A stretch of DNA of 64,000 nucleotides from Pseudomonas arcuscaelestis (GCF_016881005.1 NZ_JACOPV010000004.1:124001-188000); one strand, 5' to 3'. Counted from the first letter of the stretch, positions 17,936 through 28,224 are shown. Made by a program: numbers and translations. The notes: generated by a model from the sequence alone, not told the origin.

Positions 17936-18018
17936 CGTCCGCACAGGCTCCACGAATACCAGTCAGCAACAATCCTATTAAAACTTGCCCAGCGAAATGC
18001 GTCCTTTTGAGATGTTCT

Positions 18019-18354
18019 ATGAGCTCTGATTTAACTGAAGAAGAAATGCGTCATGCCCTTTTCGGCACACCTCAGCCAGAGGAGCAAGTTTCTACGCCGC
18101 TAGTGCCGGAGCCCGTGGAAGAAGTTGTGCTCGCCAAACCGCTGGTCGCTCCAGCAGCGAAGAAGAAAGTGGCAAAAGCATTTACGCCTAGGCTGAAGGT
18201 CACGCTTCGGGTTGGAAACGAATTCGAGGGGAAGATGCATGAGTTTATCCACGAGGCCGACACGTTGAGCTCGTTGCTTGCTGAGCAGGAGGCTGTGAAG
18301 GCTGCTAGGAAAAAGTACAAGTATGTGGAAGTGGTATCGGTTAAATCGATGTAG
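18019..18354 (+). CDS. hypothetical protein with Pro/Val linker
   Basis: A 111-residue protein beginning MSSDLTEEEM, then a Pro/Glu/Val-rich stretch and a Lys-rich linker (PAAKKKVAKAF, about 45-55). A compact C-terminal domain follows (LKVTLRVGNEFEG ... KKYKYVEVVSVKS). The family is common in Pseudomonas islands but has no known role. A large imperfect hairpin region (18366-18440, CTGGTTG...CAACCAG with inner GGGGCGACCCC) follows and probably terminates it. Confidence 0.5.
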   Translation: MSSDLTEEEMRHALFGTPQPEEQVSTPLVPEPVEEVVLAKPLVAPAAKKKVAKAFTPRLKVTLRVGNEFEGKMHEFIHEADTLSSLLAEQEAVKAARKKYKYVEVVSVKSM

Positions 18355-18461
18355 ACGCGCCAACTAATCTGGTTGGGCGAAGGGGCGACCCCTGCCTGGA
18401 TCATTGATCAACCAGCTTGCCTGGCCGAAGGGGCCTTCAGATCGCTCGCGTGTAGCTGCTC

Positions 18462-18489
18462 TTGATGCCATTGGCGCTGATGCTATAGG
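18462..18489 (+). promoter_or_regulatory. promoter of the fluoride operon
   Basis: TTGATG (18462-18467), a 16-nt spacer, and TATAGG (18484-18489), placed about 8 nt before the riboswitch aptamer, as expected for a transcript starting just ahead of it. Confidence 0.6.
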
Positions 18490-18496
18490 ATCAGAA

Positions 18497-18602
18497 CAGG
18501 AGATGGCATTCCTCCTTTAACCGCCTTAGAGCTGATGATGCCTACGTGAACCCTGGACAGGGTGCGTAGGTGTGTCTCCCTGTCCTCCAATTAAGGACAG
18601 GC
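18497..18602 (+). ncRNA. fluoride riboswitch (crcB motif) with expression platform
   Basis: The aptamer shows the conserved GGAGATGGCATTCCTCC (18499-18515), then AACCGCC, then GCTGATGATGCCTAC (about 18531-18545), diagnostic of the fluoride riboswitch, upstream of crcB. Downstream, CCTACG (18541-18546) pairs with CGTAGG (18565-18570). CCCTGTCC (18578-18585) can pair either with GGACAGGG (18555-18562) or with GGACAGG (18595-18601), giving two mutually exclusive helices. It should switch on the crcB-DUF190-ppa operon when fluoride rises. There is no T-run, so the control may act on translation or through Rho. Confidence 0.92.
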
Positions 18603-18689
18603 TATGATCTTATTCTTCGAGTTTCCCTTTTCCTTCAGCGCGAGCTGCTTGCCAGTTAGTCCACTCAGATCTGATGAGGAGGACTCTGC

Positions 18690-19073
18690 GTGCTGAAGTC
18701 ATTATTCGTCATTGCCGTTGGCGCTTCACTTGGAGCCTGGTTGCGCTGGCTGTTGGGCATGAAGCTGAATGCTCTTTTCCCGACGATCCCGCCAGGTACT
18801 GTGGTCGCGAACATGGTTGGGGGCTACATCATCGGCCTGGCCATCGCCTTCTTGGCCGCTTCTCCCACCCTCAGTCCAGAGTGGCGTCTCCTTATCATCA
18901 CGGGTTTCTGTGGTGGGCTTACCACCTTCTCTACATTTTCAGCCGAAACGGTTGCCTTGATTCAGGAGGGTAGACTGGTTTGGGCGCTCGGCTCAATTTC
19001 GTTGCATGTCTTAGGCTCGTTAGCGATGACCGCTGCCGGGCTTCTGTCCTACCAAATGATTGGTACTCGCTGA
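18690..19073 (+). CDS. crcB: CrcB/Fluc fluoride channel
   Basis: This 127-residue inner-membrane protein of the Fluc family exports fluoride as a dual-topology dimer. It has four hydrophobic segments, an N-terminal ALG-type start ([19 protein letters not shown]), the conserved [15 protein letters not shown] motif (about residues 71-85), and an Asn in TVVANMVGG (about 40). The start is GTG at 18690 behind GAGGAGG. It is the first gene of the riboswitch-controlled operon; a DUF190 gene follows 10 nt later. Confidence 0.96.
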   Translation: MLKSLFVIAVGASLGAWLRWLLGMKLNALFPTIPPGTVVANMVGGYIIGLAIAFLAASPTLSPEWRLLIITGFCGGLTTFSTFSAETVALIQEGRLVWALGSISLHVLGSLAMTAAGLLSYQMIGTR

Positions 19074-19083
19074 GGAGATAGAA

Positions 19084-19437
19084 ATGAAAGGCTATATGGT
19101 CGTTTTCTTCACCCAACAAAACCGTCGTTATCAGGGAAAGATGCTAGGCGAATGGATCGTCGACGTGGCTAAAGAAATGGGGTTGCGAGGCGCCACGCTC
19201 TGCACCGGAATCGAAGGGTTTGGGCACACAGGAAAACTGCATTCATCGCACTTTTTTGAGCTGGCGGATCAACCCACGGAGATTCGCTTGGCCATCACGG
19301 AAGATGAGGCAGAACGATTGTTCAAACGATTGGACTCTGAGGAAATATCGGTATTTTTCACGAAGACGCCAGTCGAGATGGGCACCCTTGGAAAAACGCC
19401 CTCCAGCTCAACACCCTCCACAACTTCGGAGCTATGA
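19084..19437 (+). CDS. DUF190 protein
   Basis: This 117-residue protein of the DUF190 family has a PII-like fold and is often encoded next to crcB. It carries [15 protein letters not shown] and LPxx-type strand positions typical of the family, and a Ser/Thr-rich tail ([11 protein letters not shown]). It starts at ATG 19084 after GAGGAGA and ends overlapping the pyrophosphatase start. A role in regulating or assembling fluoride export is inferred from gene neighbourhood only. Confidence 0.85.
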   Translation: MKGYMVVFFTQQNRRYQGKMLGEWIVDVAKEMGLRGATLCTGIEGFGHTGKLHSSHFFELADQPTEIRLAITEDEAERLFKRLDSEEISVFFTKTPVEMGTLGKTPSSSTPSTTSEL

Positions 19438-19970
19438 ACATGAGCTACGCGGACATCCCAGCTGGCAACGCCATCCCCGATGACTTTTTCACCGTTATCG
19501 AGATTCCTGCAAACCACTCGCCGATCAAGTACGAGGTGGACAAGTCGAGCGGACAAATTTTCGTTGACCGCTTCCTCAGTACACCGATGTTCTATCCGGC
19601 CAACTACGGGTTTATCCCGAACACGCTGAGCGACGATGGCGATCCGCTGGACGTCCTGGTGGTTTGTCCATATCCCGTCTCACCTGGAGTTGTCATCCGC
19701 AGTCGCCCGGTTGGTGTGATGTACATGACTGACGAAGCCGGAGCCGATGCCAAGGTGATCGCAGTGCCTCATGAAAAACTCAGCTCCATGTACATCGACG
19801 TAAAGGAGTGCTCAGACCTCCCTGCGTTACTCCTCGCCCAGATCCAGCACTTCTTCGAAAACTACAAAGCATTGGAACCGGGTAAGTGGGTGAAGATGGG
19901 CCGCTGGGGCAGCGCCGATGAAGCGCGGGAAGAGATTCGCAAGTCGGTAGCTGCGTATATCCCCAAATAG
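19434..19970 (+). CDS. ppa: inorganic pyrophosphatase, family I
   Basis: A 178-residue soluble pyrophosphatase hydrolysing PPi to phosphate. Family I signatures are visible: [26 protein letters not shown], and the metal-binding DGDPLDVLV (about residues 66-74). Pyrophosphatase is a main fluoride target, so an extra copy under riboswitch control probably offsets inhibition. It overlaps the DUF190 stop by ATGA; ATG 19440 is a second start candidate. Confidence 0.95.
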   Translation: MNMSYADIPAGNAIPDDFFTVIEIPANHSPIKYEVDKSSGQIFVDRFLSTPMFYPANYGFIPNTLSDDGDPLDVLVVCPYPVSPGVVIRSRPVGVMYMTDEAGADAKVIAVPHEKLSSMYIDVKECSDLPALLLAQIQHFFENYKALEPGKWVKMGRWGSADEAREEIRKSVAAYIPK

Positions 19971-20280
19971 GCTTACTCCAGATTCAAATGCCACTGTCAT
20001 AGGATCGCGCTGAGGTGCGTGCATTTATGCTGGGCCTAAGTTGCTCCAATCATCAAATATCCGAGGAGCCACACGCCTGTAAAGAAGGATCGATGCTCGC
20101 TCGCCTAGTGAGGCTATGTGCTTGGAGCGCGCTCCTACGTTTCATGAGCGAGCCCGTGCCTGGGAACACACTGAAGGCTGATTAAGGCTCGGTGTAAATC
20201 GTTACAGGCTATGTGCCCTGCCGCGCTGGTAAACCTCGGATGTTAAAATAATCGCTTTGGATCAAAGCGCAAGGACACTG
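19971..20280. other. intergenic leader upstream of nhaA
   Basis: 310 nt without a gene. It should contain the ppa operon end and the nhaA promoter. Short palindromic stretches (GGAGCGCGCTCC at about 20137-20148) are present, but no riboswitch class could be assigned. Confidence 0.3.
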
Positions 20281-21483
20281 ATGACTCATAGTAGAGCTCC
20301 CGCAGAAACCCCTAGAGCAGCCGCGATTCTGGCTCGCTTCCTATCGTCGGAATCCGCTGGCGGTCTTGTACTGATGGGCGCAGCACTCGCGGCCCTAATC
20401 GTGGCGAACTCGCCTCTCTCGCAAGGTTATTTTGCCGCCTTGCACAGTGTCTGGTTGGGCATGTCTGTGGAGCATTGGGTCAATGATGGCCTCATGGCCA
20501 TCTTCTTCCTGATGGTCGGCCTAGAGATCAAAAGAGAGGTTCTGGCAGGTGGGCTTTCTACTTGGGGCCAGCGCGCCCTGCCGGGGTTTGGTGCTTTAGG
20601 TGGCATGGTTGTGCCTGCGCTGATCTACATCGCAATCAACTGGGGTAATTCTGAGACTTTGAAGGGGTGGGCTATCCCAGCCGCTACCGACATCGCATTC
20701 GCCTTGGGCGTCTTGTCGTTGCTGGGGAGGCGAGTCCCTACGTCGCTGAAGGTCTTCCTCGCCGCCTTGGCGATCATTGACGACCTGGGTGCTGTAGTCA
20801 TCATTGCCTTTTTCTACACCTCTGGTCTTTCCATGCCGATGTTGCTGGCATCGCTTGCAACCTTGGCCATTCTGATCGCAATGAATCGATTGGGCGTCAG
20901 ACGATTGTTCCCGTATCTGCTGGTAGGTGGTGTGCTGTGGTTCTTCGTGCTGCAATCGGGAGTGCACGCCACCCTTGCGGGTGTCGCTGTAGCGCTGTGC
21001 GTTCCAATGGGTAAGCCTGAAGAGGAAGCCCGGTCTCCACTGCTGTTCCTAGAAGAAAAGCTGCATATGTGGGTAGCGTTCGCTGTGGTGCCGATTTTTG
21101 GCTTCGCCAATGCGGGTGTTTCATTGGCCGGTATTTCGATGGAAAACCTAGTCGATCCGGTTCCGCTGGGTGTTGCGCTCGGCTTGTTGGTGGGCAAGCA
21201 GATTGGCATCTTCCTATTGGCTGCTCTGGCCATTCGTATGGGCTTGGCCAAACTGCCGGAAGGCAGCAATTGGGCACAGCTTTACGGCGTTGCGCTCTTG
21301 TGTGGCATCGGCTTCACCATGAGCCTGTTCATCGGAAACCTGGCGTTTGCTGGATCAGCTCACCTGATCGATGAGGTAAAAGTCGGCGTGTTGATTGGTT
21401 CGACCCTGGCTGCAATCGGTGGAGTCCTGATTTTGCGACGCAGCGCTGCGCCCGCCATTGTCGCCGCCACGGTTTCTAAATAA
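20281..21483 (+). CDS. nhaA: NhaA Na+/H+ antiporter
   Basis: A 400-residue inner-membrane antiporter with about 12 hydrophobic segments. The ion-binding pair Asp-Asp is seen in [17 protein letters not shown] (about residues 163-164), preceded by [17 protein letters not shown]. The start is ATG 20281 behind AAGGA. NhaA genes recur in fluoride resistance clusters, presumably to handle cation and pH stress. A strong inverted repeat follows the stop. Confidence 0.95.
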   Translation: MTHSRAPAETPRAAAILARFLSSESAGGLVLMGAALAALIVANSPLSQGYFAALHSVWLGMSVEHWVNDGLMAIFFLMVGLEIKREVLAGGLSTWGQRALPGFGALGGMVVPALIYIAINWGNSETLKGWAIPAATDIAFALGVLSLLGRRVPTSLKVFLAALAIIDDLGAVVIIAFFYTSGLSMPMLLASLATLAILIAMNRLGVRRLFPYLLVGGVLWFFVLQSGVHATLAGVAVALCVPMGKPEEEARSPLLFLEEKLHMWVAFAVVPIFGFANAGVSLAGISMENLVDPVPLGVALGLLVGKQIGIFLLAALAIRMGLAKLPEGSNWAQLYGVALLCGIGFTMSLFIGNLAFAGSAHLIDEVKVGVLIGSTLAAIGGVLILRRSAAPAIVAATVSK

Positions 21484-21494
21484 GCGTAAGCGAG

Positions 21495-21535
21495 CCGGCC
21501 ACGGAGTTTCTCCCTGACAGAAATCCTGTGGCCGG
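21495..21535. terminator. hairpin after nhaA
   Basis: CCGGCCAC (21495-21502) and GTGGCCGG (21528-21535) form an 8-bp perfect stem between the ends of nhaA and the convergent NUDIX gene. There is no U-run, so termination efficiency is uncertain. Confidence 0.5.
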
Positions 21536-21595
21536 AACATCGTCTCGCGAAGCGAGGTCATCGTGCTTTACGCCACAAGTTGCTGAAATATCCCC

Positions 21596-22129
21596 TCAAA
21601 GGCTGATTGGCGGCATCAACTCGGACGCGACTTTTTTCAGCATGAACGTTTCGCGCTGAATTGACTGCCCCATCGATAACTCCTGACGCTGCATCACGGC
21701 TTCGTTGTGCGATATTGCCTCATACAGGTTGATCCAGACGGGCCGCATTCCATTAGCGATTTCGTGGTTTTCCATTCTTACGGGCTCTAGCTGGGGCGCT
21801 ACTTCGCATTGATAAAAATGCGAGGTCATGTGCATCAGATCGTACTGCGGCTTCCAGTAGGGCCGGTACTCCTCGATGTAACCGTAGTGCTGGAGCACCT
21901 GTATTTCACGGGCACCAGTCTCTTCCTCAAGCTCACGCTTCAAGCCTGTGACAATGTCCTCGTCACCATCAAGGCCGCCTCCAGGAAAGCTGAAGTCGTT
22001 ATAGCGCTCGGTGAACAGCAACAGGATCTGTTCATTCCGCATCACGATGCCGCGTGCTGCATGTCGACGGAATACTCTGCCCTGTTTGGATTTCAGATCG
22101 GGGTGAACAATTTCAGTTATGAGTTGCAT
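21596..22129 (-). CDS. NUDIX hydrolase
   Basis: A 177-residue protein with a clear Nudix box, GGLDGDEDIVTGLKRELEEE followed by TGA (Gx5Ex7REUxEExGU), at about residues 52-74. It hydrolyses a nucleoside diphosphate linked to another group; the substrate is not predictable. It is convergent with nhaA and downstream of the UspA gene on the same strand (92-nt gap), so it may be a distal gene of that operon. Confidence 0.88.
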   Translation of the reverse strand: MQLITEIVHPDLKSKQGRVFRRHAARGIVMRNEQILLLFTERYNDFSFPGGGLDGDEDIVTGLKRELEEETGAREIQVLQHYGYIEEYRPYWKPQYDLMHMTSHFYQCEVAPQLEPVRMENHEIANGMRPVWINLYEAISHNEAVMQRQELSMGQSIQRETFMLKKVASELMPPISL

Positions 22130-22221
22130 GTGGTCTCGTTACGGCAAGATCAGTTAGTCATCGTCCTGGGTGGCCACGGTATTTCCGCAGCTCTGGAAAT
22201 ACTGTGGCCAGTGGAACCGGC

Positions 22222-23073
22222 TCAGCGAAGCAGCAATACGGGTAAAGTGGATGTTCGCAGCATCGTCGTGGTCGTGCTGCCCACCAGAAACTGCCTGATG
22301 CGTGAGTGCCCGTACGCCCCCATAACCAGGAGGTCAATGCCGTGCTCTGCCTGATATGCATGAAGTGCCGACTCCACTTCGCCTGGGCGGATCTCGACAT
22401 GCACTAGCAGGCCAGAAGAGGAAAGTGTGATTCGTGCTTTCTCCAACTCATTCTGGTTTTCTTCAGAGTCCGTACCAACCATGACGATATGAATCGGCAG
22501 GCCTTCGCACAGCGGGCTTGAAGCAAGCATCTGCACGGTCTTGTGGCCTGTAGCGCTACCGTCGAATGCCACCATGATCGTTTCAGGTTTCCTGAAATGG
22601 CTGGTTGTAATCAGGATGGGGCGGTGGATAGTTCGGACTACCGCTTCAATCTGGCTGCCAAGACTTTGGGCACTGCGCGTGCTGTCCTCTCCGACTCTTC
22701 CGATCACCAGTAATCGAATATCGTTTTGGAGATCGCTCAGGCTCTCGACTAGATGTCCATGGCGCTGCTTCAGATCAGGTGACATGGCGCCAGAGATGAT
22801 TGTTCGCTCGCGAGCTTTTTCAAGCATGTGCTGACCATGCTCCAAGGCCAGTTTCGCACGCTGCGCATCCAGCGTGGCCAACTCTTCCAGTAGATGTTCT
22901 CTGCTACCGAGACCGATATTGCCGCTGAGGTCAGCGGATGCAGGATATTTCTCCTTATCCAGCACATGAAGCAAGGTCAGGGGGGCGCTGAGTCGCTGCG
23001 AGGCCCATGCTGCGTAATCGCAGACCGCCAATGAGGATTGTGAGTTATCAATGCATGCCATTACGTGGGTCAT
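22222..23073 (-). CDS. universal stress protein (two UspA domains)
   Basis: This 283-residue tandem Usp protein has a first domain from MTHVMACIDNS to about residue 140 and a second from TIMVAFDGSATGHK to the end. The C-terminal ATP-binding signature is GAYGHSRIRQFLVGSTT. The start has an AAGGAGA ribosome binding site. It is 11 nt downstream of the SulP transporter gene and co-transcribed with it. UspA is a repeated member of fluoride resistance clusters. Confidence 0.92.
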   Translation of the reverse strand: MTHVMACIDNSQSSLAVCDYAAWASQRLSAPLTLLHVLDKEKYPASADLSGNIGLGSREHLLEELATLDAQRAKLALEHGQHMLEKARERTIISGAMSPDLKQRHGHLVESLSDLQNDIRLLVIGRVGEDSTRSAQSLGSQIEAVVRTIHRPILITTSHFRKPETIMVAFDGSATGHKTVQMLASSPLCEGLPIHIVMVGTDSEENQNELEKARITLSSSGLLVHVEIRPGEVESALHAYQAEHGIDLLVMGAYGHSRIRQFLVGSTTTTMLRTSTLPVLLLR

Positions 23074-23084
23074 TGTCGTTCTCC

Positions 23085-24572
23085 TTAGTGGCTCATGAGC
23101 TTGTCGATGGCACCGGGTTTGTCATGCACGCCGAAGCGGTCAACGATTGTTGCGCTGGCTTCATTGAGACCGAGCACTTCAACCTCCGCGCCTTCACGGC
23201 GGAACTTGATCACGACCTTATCCAGTGCTGCGACGGCGGTGATATCCCAGAAATGCGCCTGTGTGAGATCGATGGTGACTTTGTTGAGAGCTTCCTTGAA
23301 GTCAAAAACTTCAGTGAACTTGTCCGCAGAGCTAAAGAACACTTGGCCCACGACGTGGTAAGTCCGATGCGATTCCGTCTCTTCCAGAGTGCTCTTGATA
23401 TCTAGGTAGTGCCCAACTTTATTGGCAAAGAACAGCGAAGCCAGCAACACACCTACCAGTACGCCATAGGCTAGGTTGTGAGTGGCTACGACGACCACGA
23501 CGGTCGCCACCATCACGAGGTTGGTCGACAGCGGATGCTCTTTCAGATTACGCAAAGAATCCCAGCTAAAGGTGCCGATGGACACCATGATCATCACAGC
23601 CACGAGTGCCGCCATAGGGATTTTGGAGAGCCATTCGCCAAGAAATACCACCATCAGCAGCAGGAAAACGCCGGCACACAATGTCGAGAGACGGGTGCGG
23701 CCACCAGATTTCACGTTGATGATCGACTGGCCGATCATGGCGCAACCTGCCATGCCGCCAAGCATGCCGGCAGCGATGTTGGCCACACCCTGGCCTTTGC
23801 ACTCGCGGTTTTTATTGCTGGTGGTATCGGTCAGATCGTCGACGATGGTCGCGGTCATCATTGACTCGAGTAGACCCACTACGGCCAAGGCAGCCGAGTA
23901 CGGGAAAATGATCCGCAGGGTTTCAAAATTCAGCGGAACTTCAGGCCAGAGGAAGATCGGGAGCGTGTCAGGCAGTTGGCCCATGTCGCCTACAGTGCGG
24001 ATATCCAAGCCGAGGTAAATGGCGATGGCAGTCAGTGTGAGGATGCACACCAACGGTGACGGAATCAGCTTGCCGATCTTCGGTACGTATGGGAACAGGT
24101 AGATGATCCCAAGGCCCACTGCCGTCATGGCATAGACGTGCCAGGTGACATTCGTAAGTTCCGGCAACTGCGCCATGAAAATCAGGATCGCCAATGCGTT
24201 TACGAAACCGGTGACTACCGAGCGTGAAACAAAGCGCATCAGTGATCCCAGCTTCAGGTAGCCAGCGAGGATTTGGAGTACCCCACAGAGCAATGTGGCT
24301 GCAAGCAGATACTGAAGTCCGTGCTCTTTAACCAAAGTGACCATGAGCAGTGCCATGGCGCCGGTGGCAGCCGAGATCATGCCGGGACGACCACCGACAA
24401 AGGCGATAACAGTACAGATACAGAAGGAGGCGTAAAGCCCGACCTTTGGGTCAACGCCGGCGATGATGGAAAAGGCGATGGCTTCCGGGATCAGCGCGAG
24501 TGCGACCACCAGCCCCGCAAGCACGTCGCCACGGACATTGGAAAACCACGTTTGTCTAAGTTTTTGCAGCAT
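23085..24572 (-). CDS. SulP family anion transporter with STAS domain
   Basis: A 495-residue membrane protein with about 11-12 hydrophobic segments and the SulP opening ([20 protein letters not shown], residues 14-33). A C-terminal STAS domain at about 400-495 includes [20 protein letters not shown]. The ATG at 24572 was preferred over an upstream TTG. The substrate (sulfate, bicarbonate, other anion) cannot be told from sequence. It forms an operon with uspA. Confidence 0.9.
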   Translation of the reverse strand: MLQKLRQTWFSNVRGDVLAGLVVALALIPEAIAFSIIAGVDPKVGLYASFCICTVIAFVGGRPGMISAATGAMALLMVTLVKEHGLQYLLAATLLCGVLQILAGYLKLGSLMRFVSRSVVTGFVNALAILIFMAQLPELTNVTWHVYAMTAVGLGIIYLFPYVPKIGKLIPSPLVCILTLTAIAIYLGLDIRTVGDMGQLPDTLPIFLWPEVPLNFETLRIIFPYSAALAVVGLLESMMTATIVDDLTDTTSNKNRECKGQGVANIAAGMLGGMAGCAMIGQSIINVKSGGRTRLSTLCAGVFLLLMVVFLGEWLSKIPMAALVAVMIMVSIGTFSWDSLRNLKEHPLSTNLVMVATVVVVVATHNLAYGVLVGVLLASLFFANKVGHYLDIKSTLEETESHRTYHVVGQVFFSSADKFTEVFDFKEALNKVTIDLTQAHFWDITAVAALDKVVIKFRREGAEVEVLGLNEASATIVDRFGVHDKPGAIDKLMSH

Positions 24573-25512
24573 ATAAATATCCAAGGCAAAGCATCGCGCA
24601 CGCCAAAGGAATGGCGAGCGAACCGATGCAAATTCAAATTTTGAGGATTTTTTGCTGTGTGCTTAAGGTGTAGAACCAGGCGTACAGCAGTGCGCACCCG
24701 CGAGCGAGGCTAGCGGAAGCAGGGTGTTGCGAGGGGGCGTAGCGCTAAGGCGGAGTAGGCTGCCAGTAGATCGTTTGGAGTACAGTCATGCGGATGTTCC
24801 TGTAGCTCAGGGTGTATGAAACGTAGACAGCATACAGGGGAACTGGTGTCGATTGCGACCCGCCTCTCCGCTTTTCATATGTTGAGTCTGAAGACAAAGC
24901 TCGTCAGAGAGCACGTTTTTGAGTGTCAGCACTGGCTGTCAGCCAACGTCCCCAGGCCTCCTGCCGTCCTCCGATCCAAAAGCGACATTGGATCAGTCGC
25001 TGGCGCGCTAAGAAATTCTACCCACGCCTCGTAAGCCAGTTTATGGCGACGGACGGCGAGGAGCCACTCTGAGCCTTCTGACTGACGCGCCGAGACAAGC
25101 ATCATTAACATAGTTGTAGCTGCATCGAGTTCCAGCAACAGCTTATGGGATTGGAAACGACATTCCTCGGCGTCAGTCATAGATCGGCATGCCCATTAGG
25201 TGGTGCGGATTTAACATCGTTATTAATGTCATTGTGGCATTATTTTGAAGCTCGCGTCCGCTCTACCAAGAACACTGAGGTCGAAGTGCCATATGGTAGA
25301 AAGCAAAGTGATGTTACTGCTGGATGAGGGTGAGCCCATCGTCGTCGAGAGCTTTTAAAAGGCTTGTTTTGCAACAATCGCTAACCACCCACTCGACTTG
25401 AATATCTAAATCTTATAATCCGATAGGAAGCATCTGATAGGCTTTTAGGGCGATTAGCAACTTTCAACGTACGCCTTTTGGCGATCTTTTCCTTCAAGCA
25501 TACCGAGGTTCC
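24573..25512. other. long intergenic region
   Basis: 940 nt between divergent genes (SulP leftward, DUF294 rightward). Apart from one possible small minus-strand gene (24926-25180) I see no gene, RNA or repeat. The first 100 nt upstream of SulP are AT-rich and likely hold its promoter. Confidence 0.4.
24926..25180 (-). CDS. small hypothetical protein
   Basis: An 84-residue helical protein (MTDAEECRFQSHKLLLELDA ... LAVRRHKLAYEAWVEFLSAP). It resembles small Pseudomonas proteins with a 'LELDAATTMLMMLVSARQ' core, so I think it is translated. No function known. Confidence 0.45.
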   Translation of the reverse strand: MTDAEECRFQSHKLLLELDAATTMLMMLVSARQSEGSEWLLAVRRHKLAYEAWVEFLSAPATDPMSLLDRRTAGGLGTLADSQC

Positions 25513-27393
25513 ATGCAAGCCGAGATGCAGGAGATCAGCGACCATCTTTATCGATTCGCCCCGTTTGATCAGTTGCCAAGAGATACGGTAGATGCAATGG
25601 CACGGCGAGTTGATGTGCGTTACTTCAAGGCTGGCAGCGACATCCTGGAAGCGGGTGCAGTGATCCATGATTTGCACTATGTGCGCAGCGGAGCAGTGGA
25701 GATTTATCGACGCAACGGTGAACTCTATAACCGGCTTGTCGAAGGCGATATCTTTGGCCAAGCAGGGCTTTTACGCAGCAACAAAGTCCGCTTTCCTGCG
25801 AGAGCACTTGAAGACAGCCTGATTTACTACATCCCCGCCGACGTCTTTGCCGATCTATGCGCACAGCATGACGCCTTTGCGGATTTCGTTGAAGCTGAAG
25901 GGCACTCCAGGCTGAAGTCTGCCGTCGAGGCACAAGGGCGGTCGAGCGAACTGATCCAGCTCAAATGCCGAGCCTTGCTGTCACGCTCGTTAGTGTGGGT
26001 TACGTCGGATACCACCGTTCTCGAGGCTGCAAGGCTAATGACAGAACAACGCGTTGCTTGTGTCGTGGTCATGTCGCCAGCGGGACTGCAGGCAGGAGAC
26101 ACCCAGGGCATTGTGACCGACAGAGATCTTCGCACGCGGGTCGTCGCTGCCGGAAGGAATGCCGGCGAAACGCCCATCAGCGCCGTTATGACTACAGAAC
26201 CAGTGACCATAAATGCTGATGATTCAGGCTTTGAGGCCATGCTTGTCATGCTACGCCGCAATATCCATCACCTGCCGGTTCTCAACCAGGGCCGCCCAAT
26301 TGGCGTAATTAACCTGTCAGATATTATTCGGTACGAGTCCCATAGTAGCTTGTACTTGGTCAACAGAATATCTAACCAGACGTCAGTTGACGGCTTAAAG
26401 TCGCTCTTACGAGACCTACGAGGAACGTACATCCGCATGGTGCGAGATGGCGCGACCGCGCACATGATCGGCAGCGCTATCTCTGGAATCGGCAGGGCTT
26501 TCACGCAACGCCTGCTGGAGCTTGCGGAAAAAAAACTTGGCCCTCCACCAGTACCTTATTGCTTCATGGTACTGGGCTCCATGGCGCGCGATGAGCAACT
26601 GCTGATAAGCGATCAAGATAACGCCTTGGTGCTTGATGATCGATTCGATCCCTCCTCGCATGACGCATATTTCCGTAGCCTTGCATCGTTTGTGTGCGAT
26701 GGCCTCGCCGCGTGTGGGTACAGCTACTGTAAGGGCGGCGTCATGGCGACGAACGATCAATGGCGCCAGCCTTTGAAGGTTTGGCGCAGCTATTTTGATC
26801 AGTGGATCGAGAAGCCAAACCCGACAACCTTACTCAACAGCTGCATCTTTTTCGATCTGGATGGAGTATTTGGTCAGCTCTCGCTGGTGCAAGAACTCAA
26901 AGTCCTGTGTGCTCAAAAATCCAGTCTACATCCCGGATTTCTCAACGCCATGGCAAGGATTGCGCTCAACCGGACACCCCCCCTGGGATTCTTTCGTACC
27001 TTTGTCGTCGAGACAGATGGGCAACAGAAGAGAATCATCAATCTCAAAGGTCGCGGTACCGCACCGCTCACTGACCTCATTCGCATCCATTCGCTAGCTT
27101 GCGGCAGTACCGCGCAGAACTCGTTTGATCGTATCGATGCAATCACTAGCGCTAATATCATGCCGCCCGAAGCACTTAAGCACCTGCGCTATGCGCTGGA
27201 GTTCCTCTCCATGGTGCGGATCCGGCATCAGGTAGAGGCGCTCGAGCAGGGAGAAACGCCCAATAATTATGTCGAGCCTGAACGCTTCTCTAATAGCGAG
27301 CGACACAATCTCAAAGAGGCCTTCCAGGTCTTGAGTAACGGCCAGAATTTTTTGCGCTTCCGCTACCCGCCGAAGGGCCGTACCTCAAAATGA
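25513..27393 (+). CDS. cNMP-binding / CBS / DUF294 nucleotidyltransferase-like protein
   Basis: This 626-residue cytoplasmic protein has an N-terminal cyclic-nucleotide-binding-like domain (about 10-130) and a CBS pair (about 160-280, with GIVTDRDLRTRV and HLPVLNQGRPIGVINLSDI). A DUF294 nucleotidyltransferase-like domain (about 310-450; VLGSMARDEQLLISDQDNAL holds the GSxxRxExxxxxDxD-type metal site) is followed by its substrate-binding domain (to the end). The family resembles GlnD-type transferases. The stop overlaps the exonuclease gene ATG, a pairing conserved in many proteobacteria. The signal and target are unknown. Confidence 0.9.
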   Translation: MQAEMQEISDHLYRFAPFDQLPRDTVDAMARRVDVRYFKAGSDILEAGAVIHDLHYVRSGAVEIYRRNGELYNRLVEGDIFGQAGLLRSNKVRFPARALEDSLIYYIPADVFADLCAQHDAFADFVEAEGHSRLKSAVEAQGRSSELIQLKCRALLSRSLVWVTSDTTVLEAARLMTEQRVACVVVMSPAGLQAGDTQGIVTDRDLRTRVVAAGRNAGETPISAVMTTEPVTINADDSGFEAMLVMLRRNIHHLPVLNQGRPIGVINLSDIIRYESHSSLYLVNRISNQTSVDGLKSLLRDLRGTYIRMVRDGATAHMIGSAISGIGRAFTQRLLELAEKKLGPPPVPYCFMVLGSMARDEQLLISDQDNALVLDDRFDPSSHDAYFRSLASFVCDGLAACGYSYCKGGVMATNDQWRQPLKVWRSYFDQWIEKPNPTTLLNSCIFFDLDGVFGQLSLVQELKVLCAQKSSLHPGFLNAMARIALNRTPPLGFFRTFVVETDGQQKRIINLKGRGTAPLTDLIRIHSLACGSTAQNSFDRIDAITSANIMPPEALKHLRYALEFLSMVRIRHQVEALEQGETPNNYVEPERFSNSERHNLKEAFQVLSNGQNFLRFRYPPKGRTSK

Positions 27394-28109
27394 ATGGGTT
27401 TAAGGTGGAACCGGATTACCCGCCGAACTGGCCAGCCATGTTTCGGGAATTGGAGCAGAAGGCGGCTAATTCTTGCTTGGGTACGTTTTATCAGGCCGGC
27501 GTCGTCTCACCACACACCCTGATTGAAAGCGTGCAATTTCTTGCGATGGATATGGAGACAACCGGGCTCAATGCCCAAGATGACAGTATTGTCAGCATTG
27601 GTTTGGTGCCGTTCACCTTAAAGCGCATCTATTGCAGCAACGCCGCGTATTGGGTGCTAAACCCATCATCAGAACTGAGTGAAAAGTCAGTCACCTTCCA
27701 TCACATTACCCACGCGGAGATTTTGAATGCTCCCTCGCTCCCTGAAGTTCTGGAGCCACTTCTGCAGGCGATGGCTGGCAAAGTGATTGTCGTCCATTAC
27801 CGCAATATCGAGCGTGAGTTTCTTGATGCAGCACTGCATAGGCACCTCGGAGAAGGCCTGAGTTTTCCAGTTGTGGACACTATGCAATTGGAGGCCAGGA
27901 TGCATCGGCAAAAGCAAAGTTGGATTGCTAGGCTCATGCGCCGCCCGCAAACATCCATACGTTTGGCCGACAGCCGCGCACGCTATAACCTTCCAGCCTA
28001 TCAAGGGCATCATGCGTTAACCGATGCCCTCGCTACCGCTGAGCTGCTACAAGCGCAGATAGCTACCCACTATTCACCTGAGACACCAATTGGTGCGCTA
28101 TGGGACTGA
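27390..28109 (+). CDS. DnaQ-like 3'-5' exonuclease
   Basis: A 239-residue DEDDh exonuclease: DMETTG (ExoI, about 54), HHITHAEI and VVHYRNIEREFLD (ExoII, about 140), and GHHALTDALATAELL (ExoIIIe, about 207-221). It is related to DNA polymerase III epsilon but encoded with a DUF294 protein, so a role outside replication is likely. It overlaps the preceding gene by ATGA. Confidence 0.9.
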   Translation: MNGFKVEPDYPPNWPAMFRELEQKAANSCLGTFYQAGVVSPHTLIESVQFLAMDMETTGLNAQDDSIVSIGLVPFTLKRIYCSNAAYWVLNPSSELSEKSVTFHHITHAEILNAPSLPEVLEPLLQAMAGKVIVVHYRNIEREFLDAALHRHLGEGLSFPVVDTMQLEARMHRQKQSWIARLMRRPQTSIRLADSRARYNLPAYQGHHALTDALATAELLQAQIATHYSPETPIGALWD

Positions 28110-28224
28110 TGCTCTGCGCTCTGAGCGCGGTCGCTCGACATGCCTCGGATAGGAGGCTCCTCAGGAGCCTCAACAATCTGTCAGAAGATCTCCATGGTTC
28201 CAGCAGTCGCTTTCCGTATAGCCG

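Noticed and set aside
19971..20280. Sodium or lithium riboswitch before nhaA
   Set aside because: The leader has some hairpins but I could not match the conserved cores of those RNA classes.
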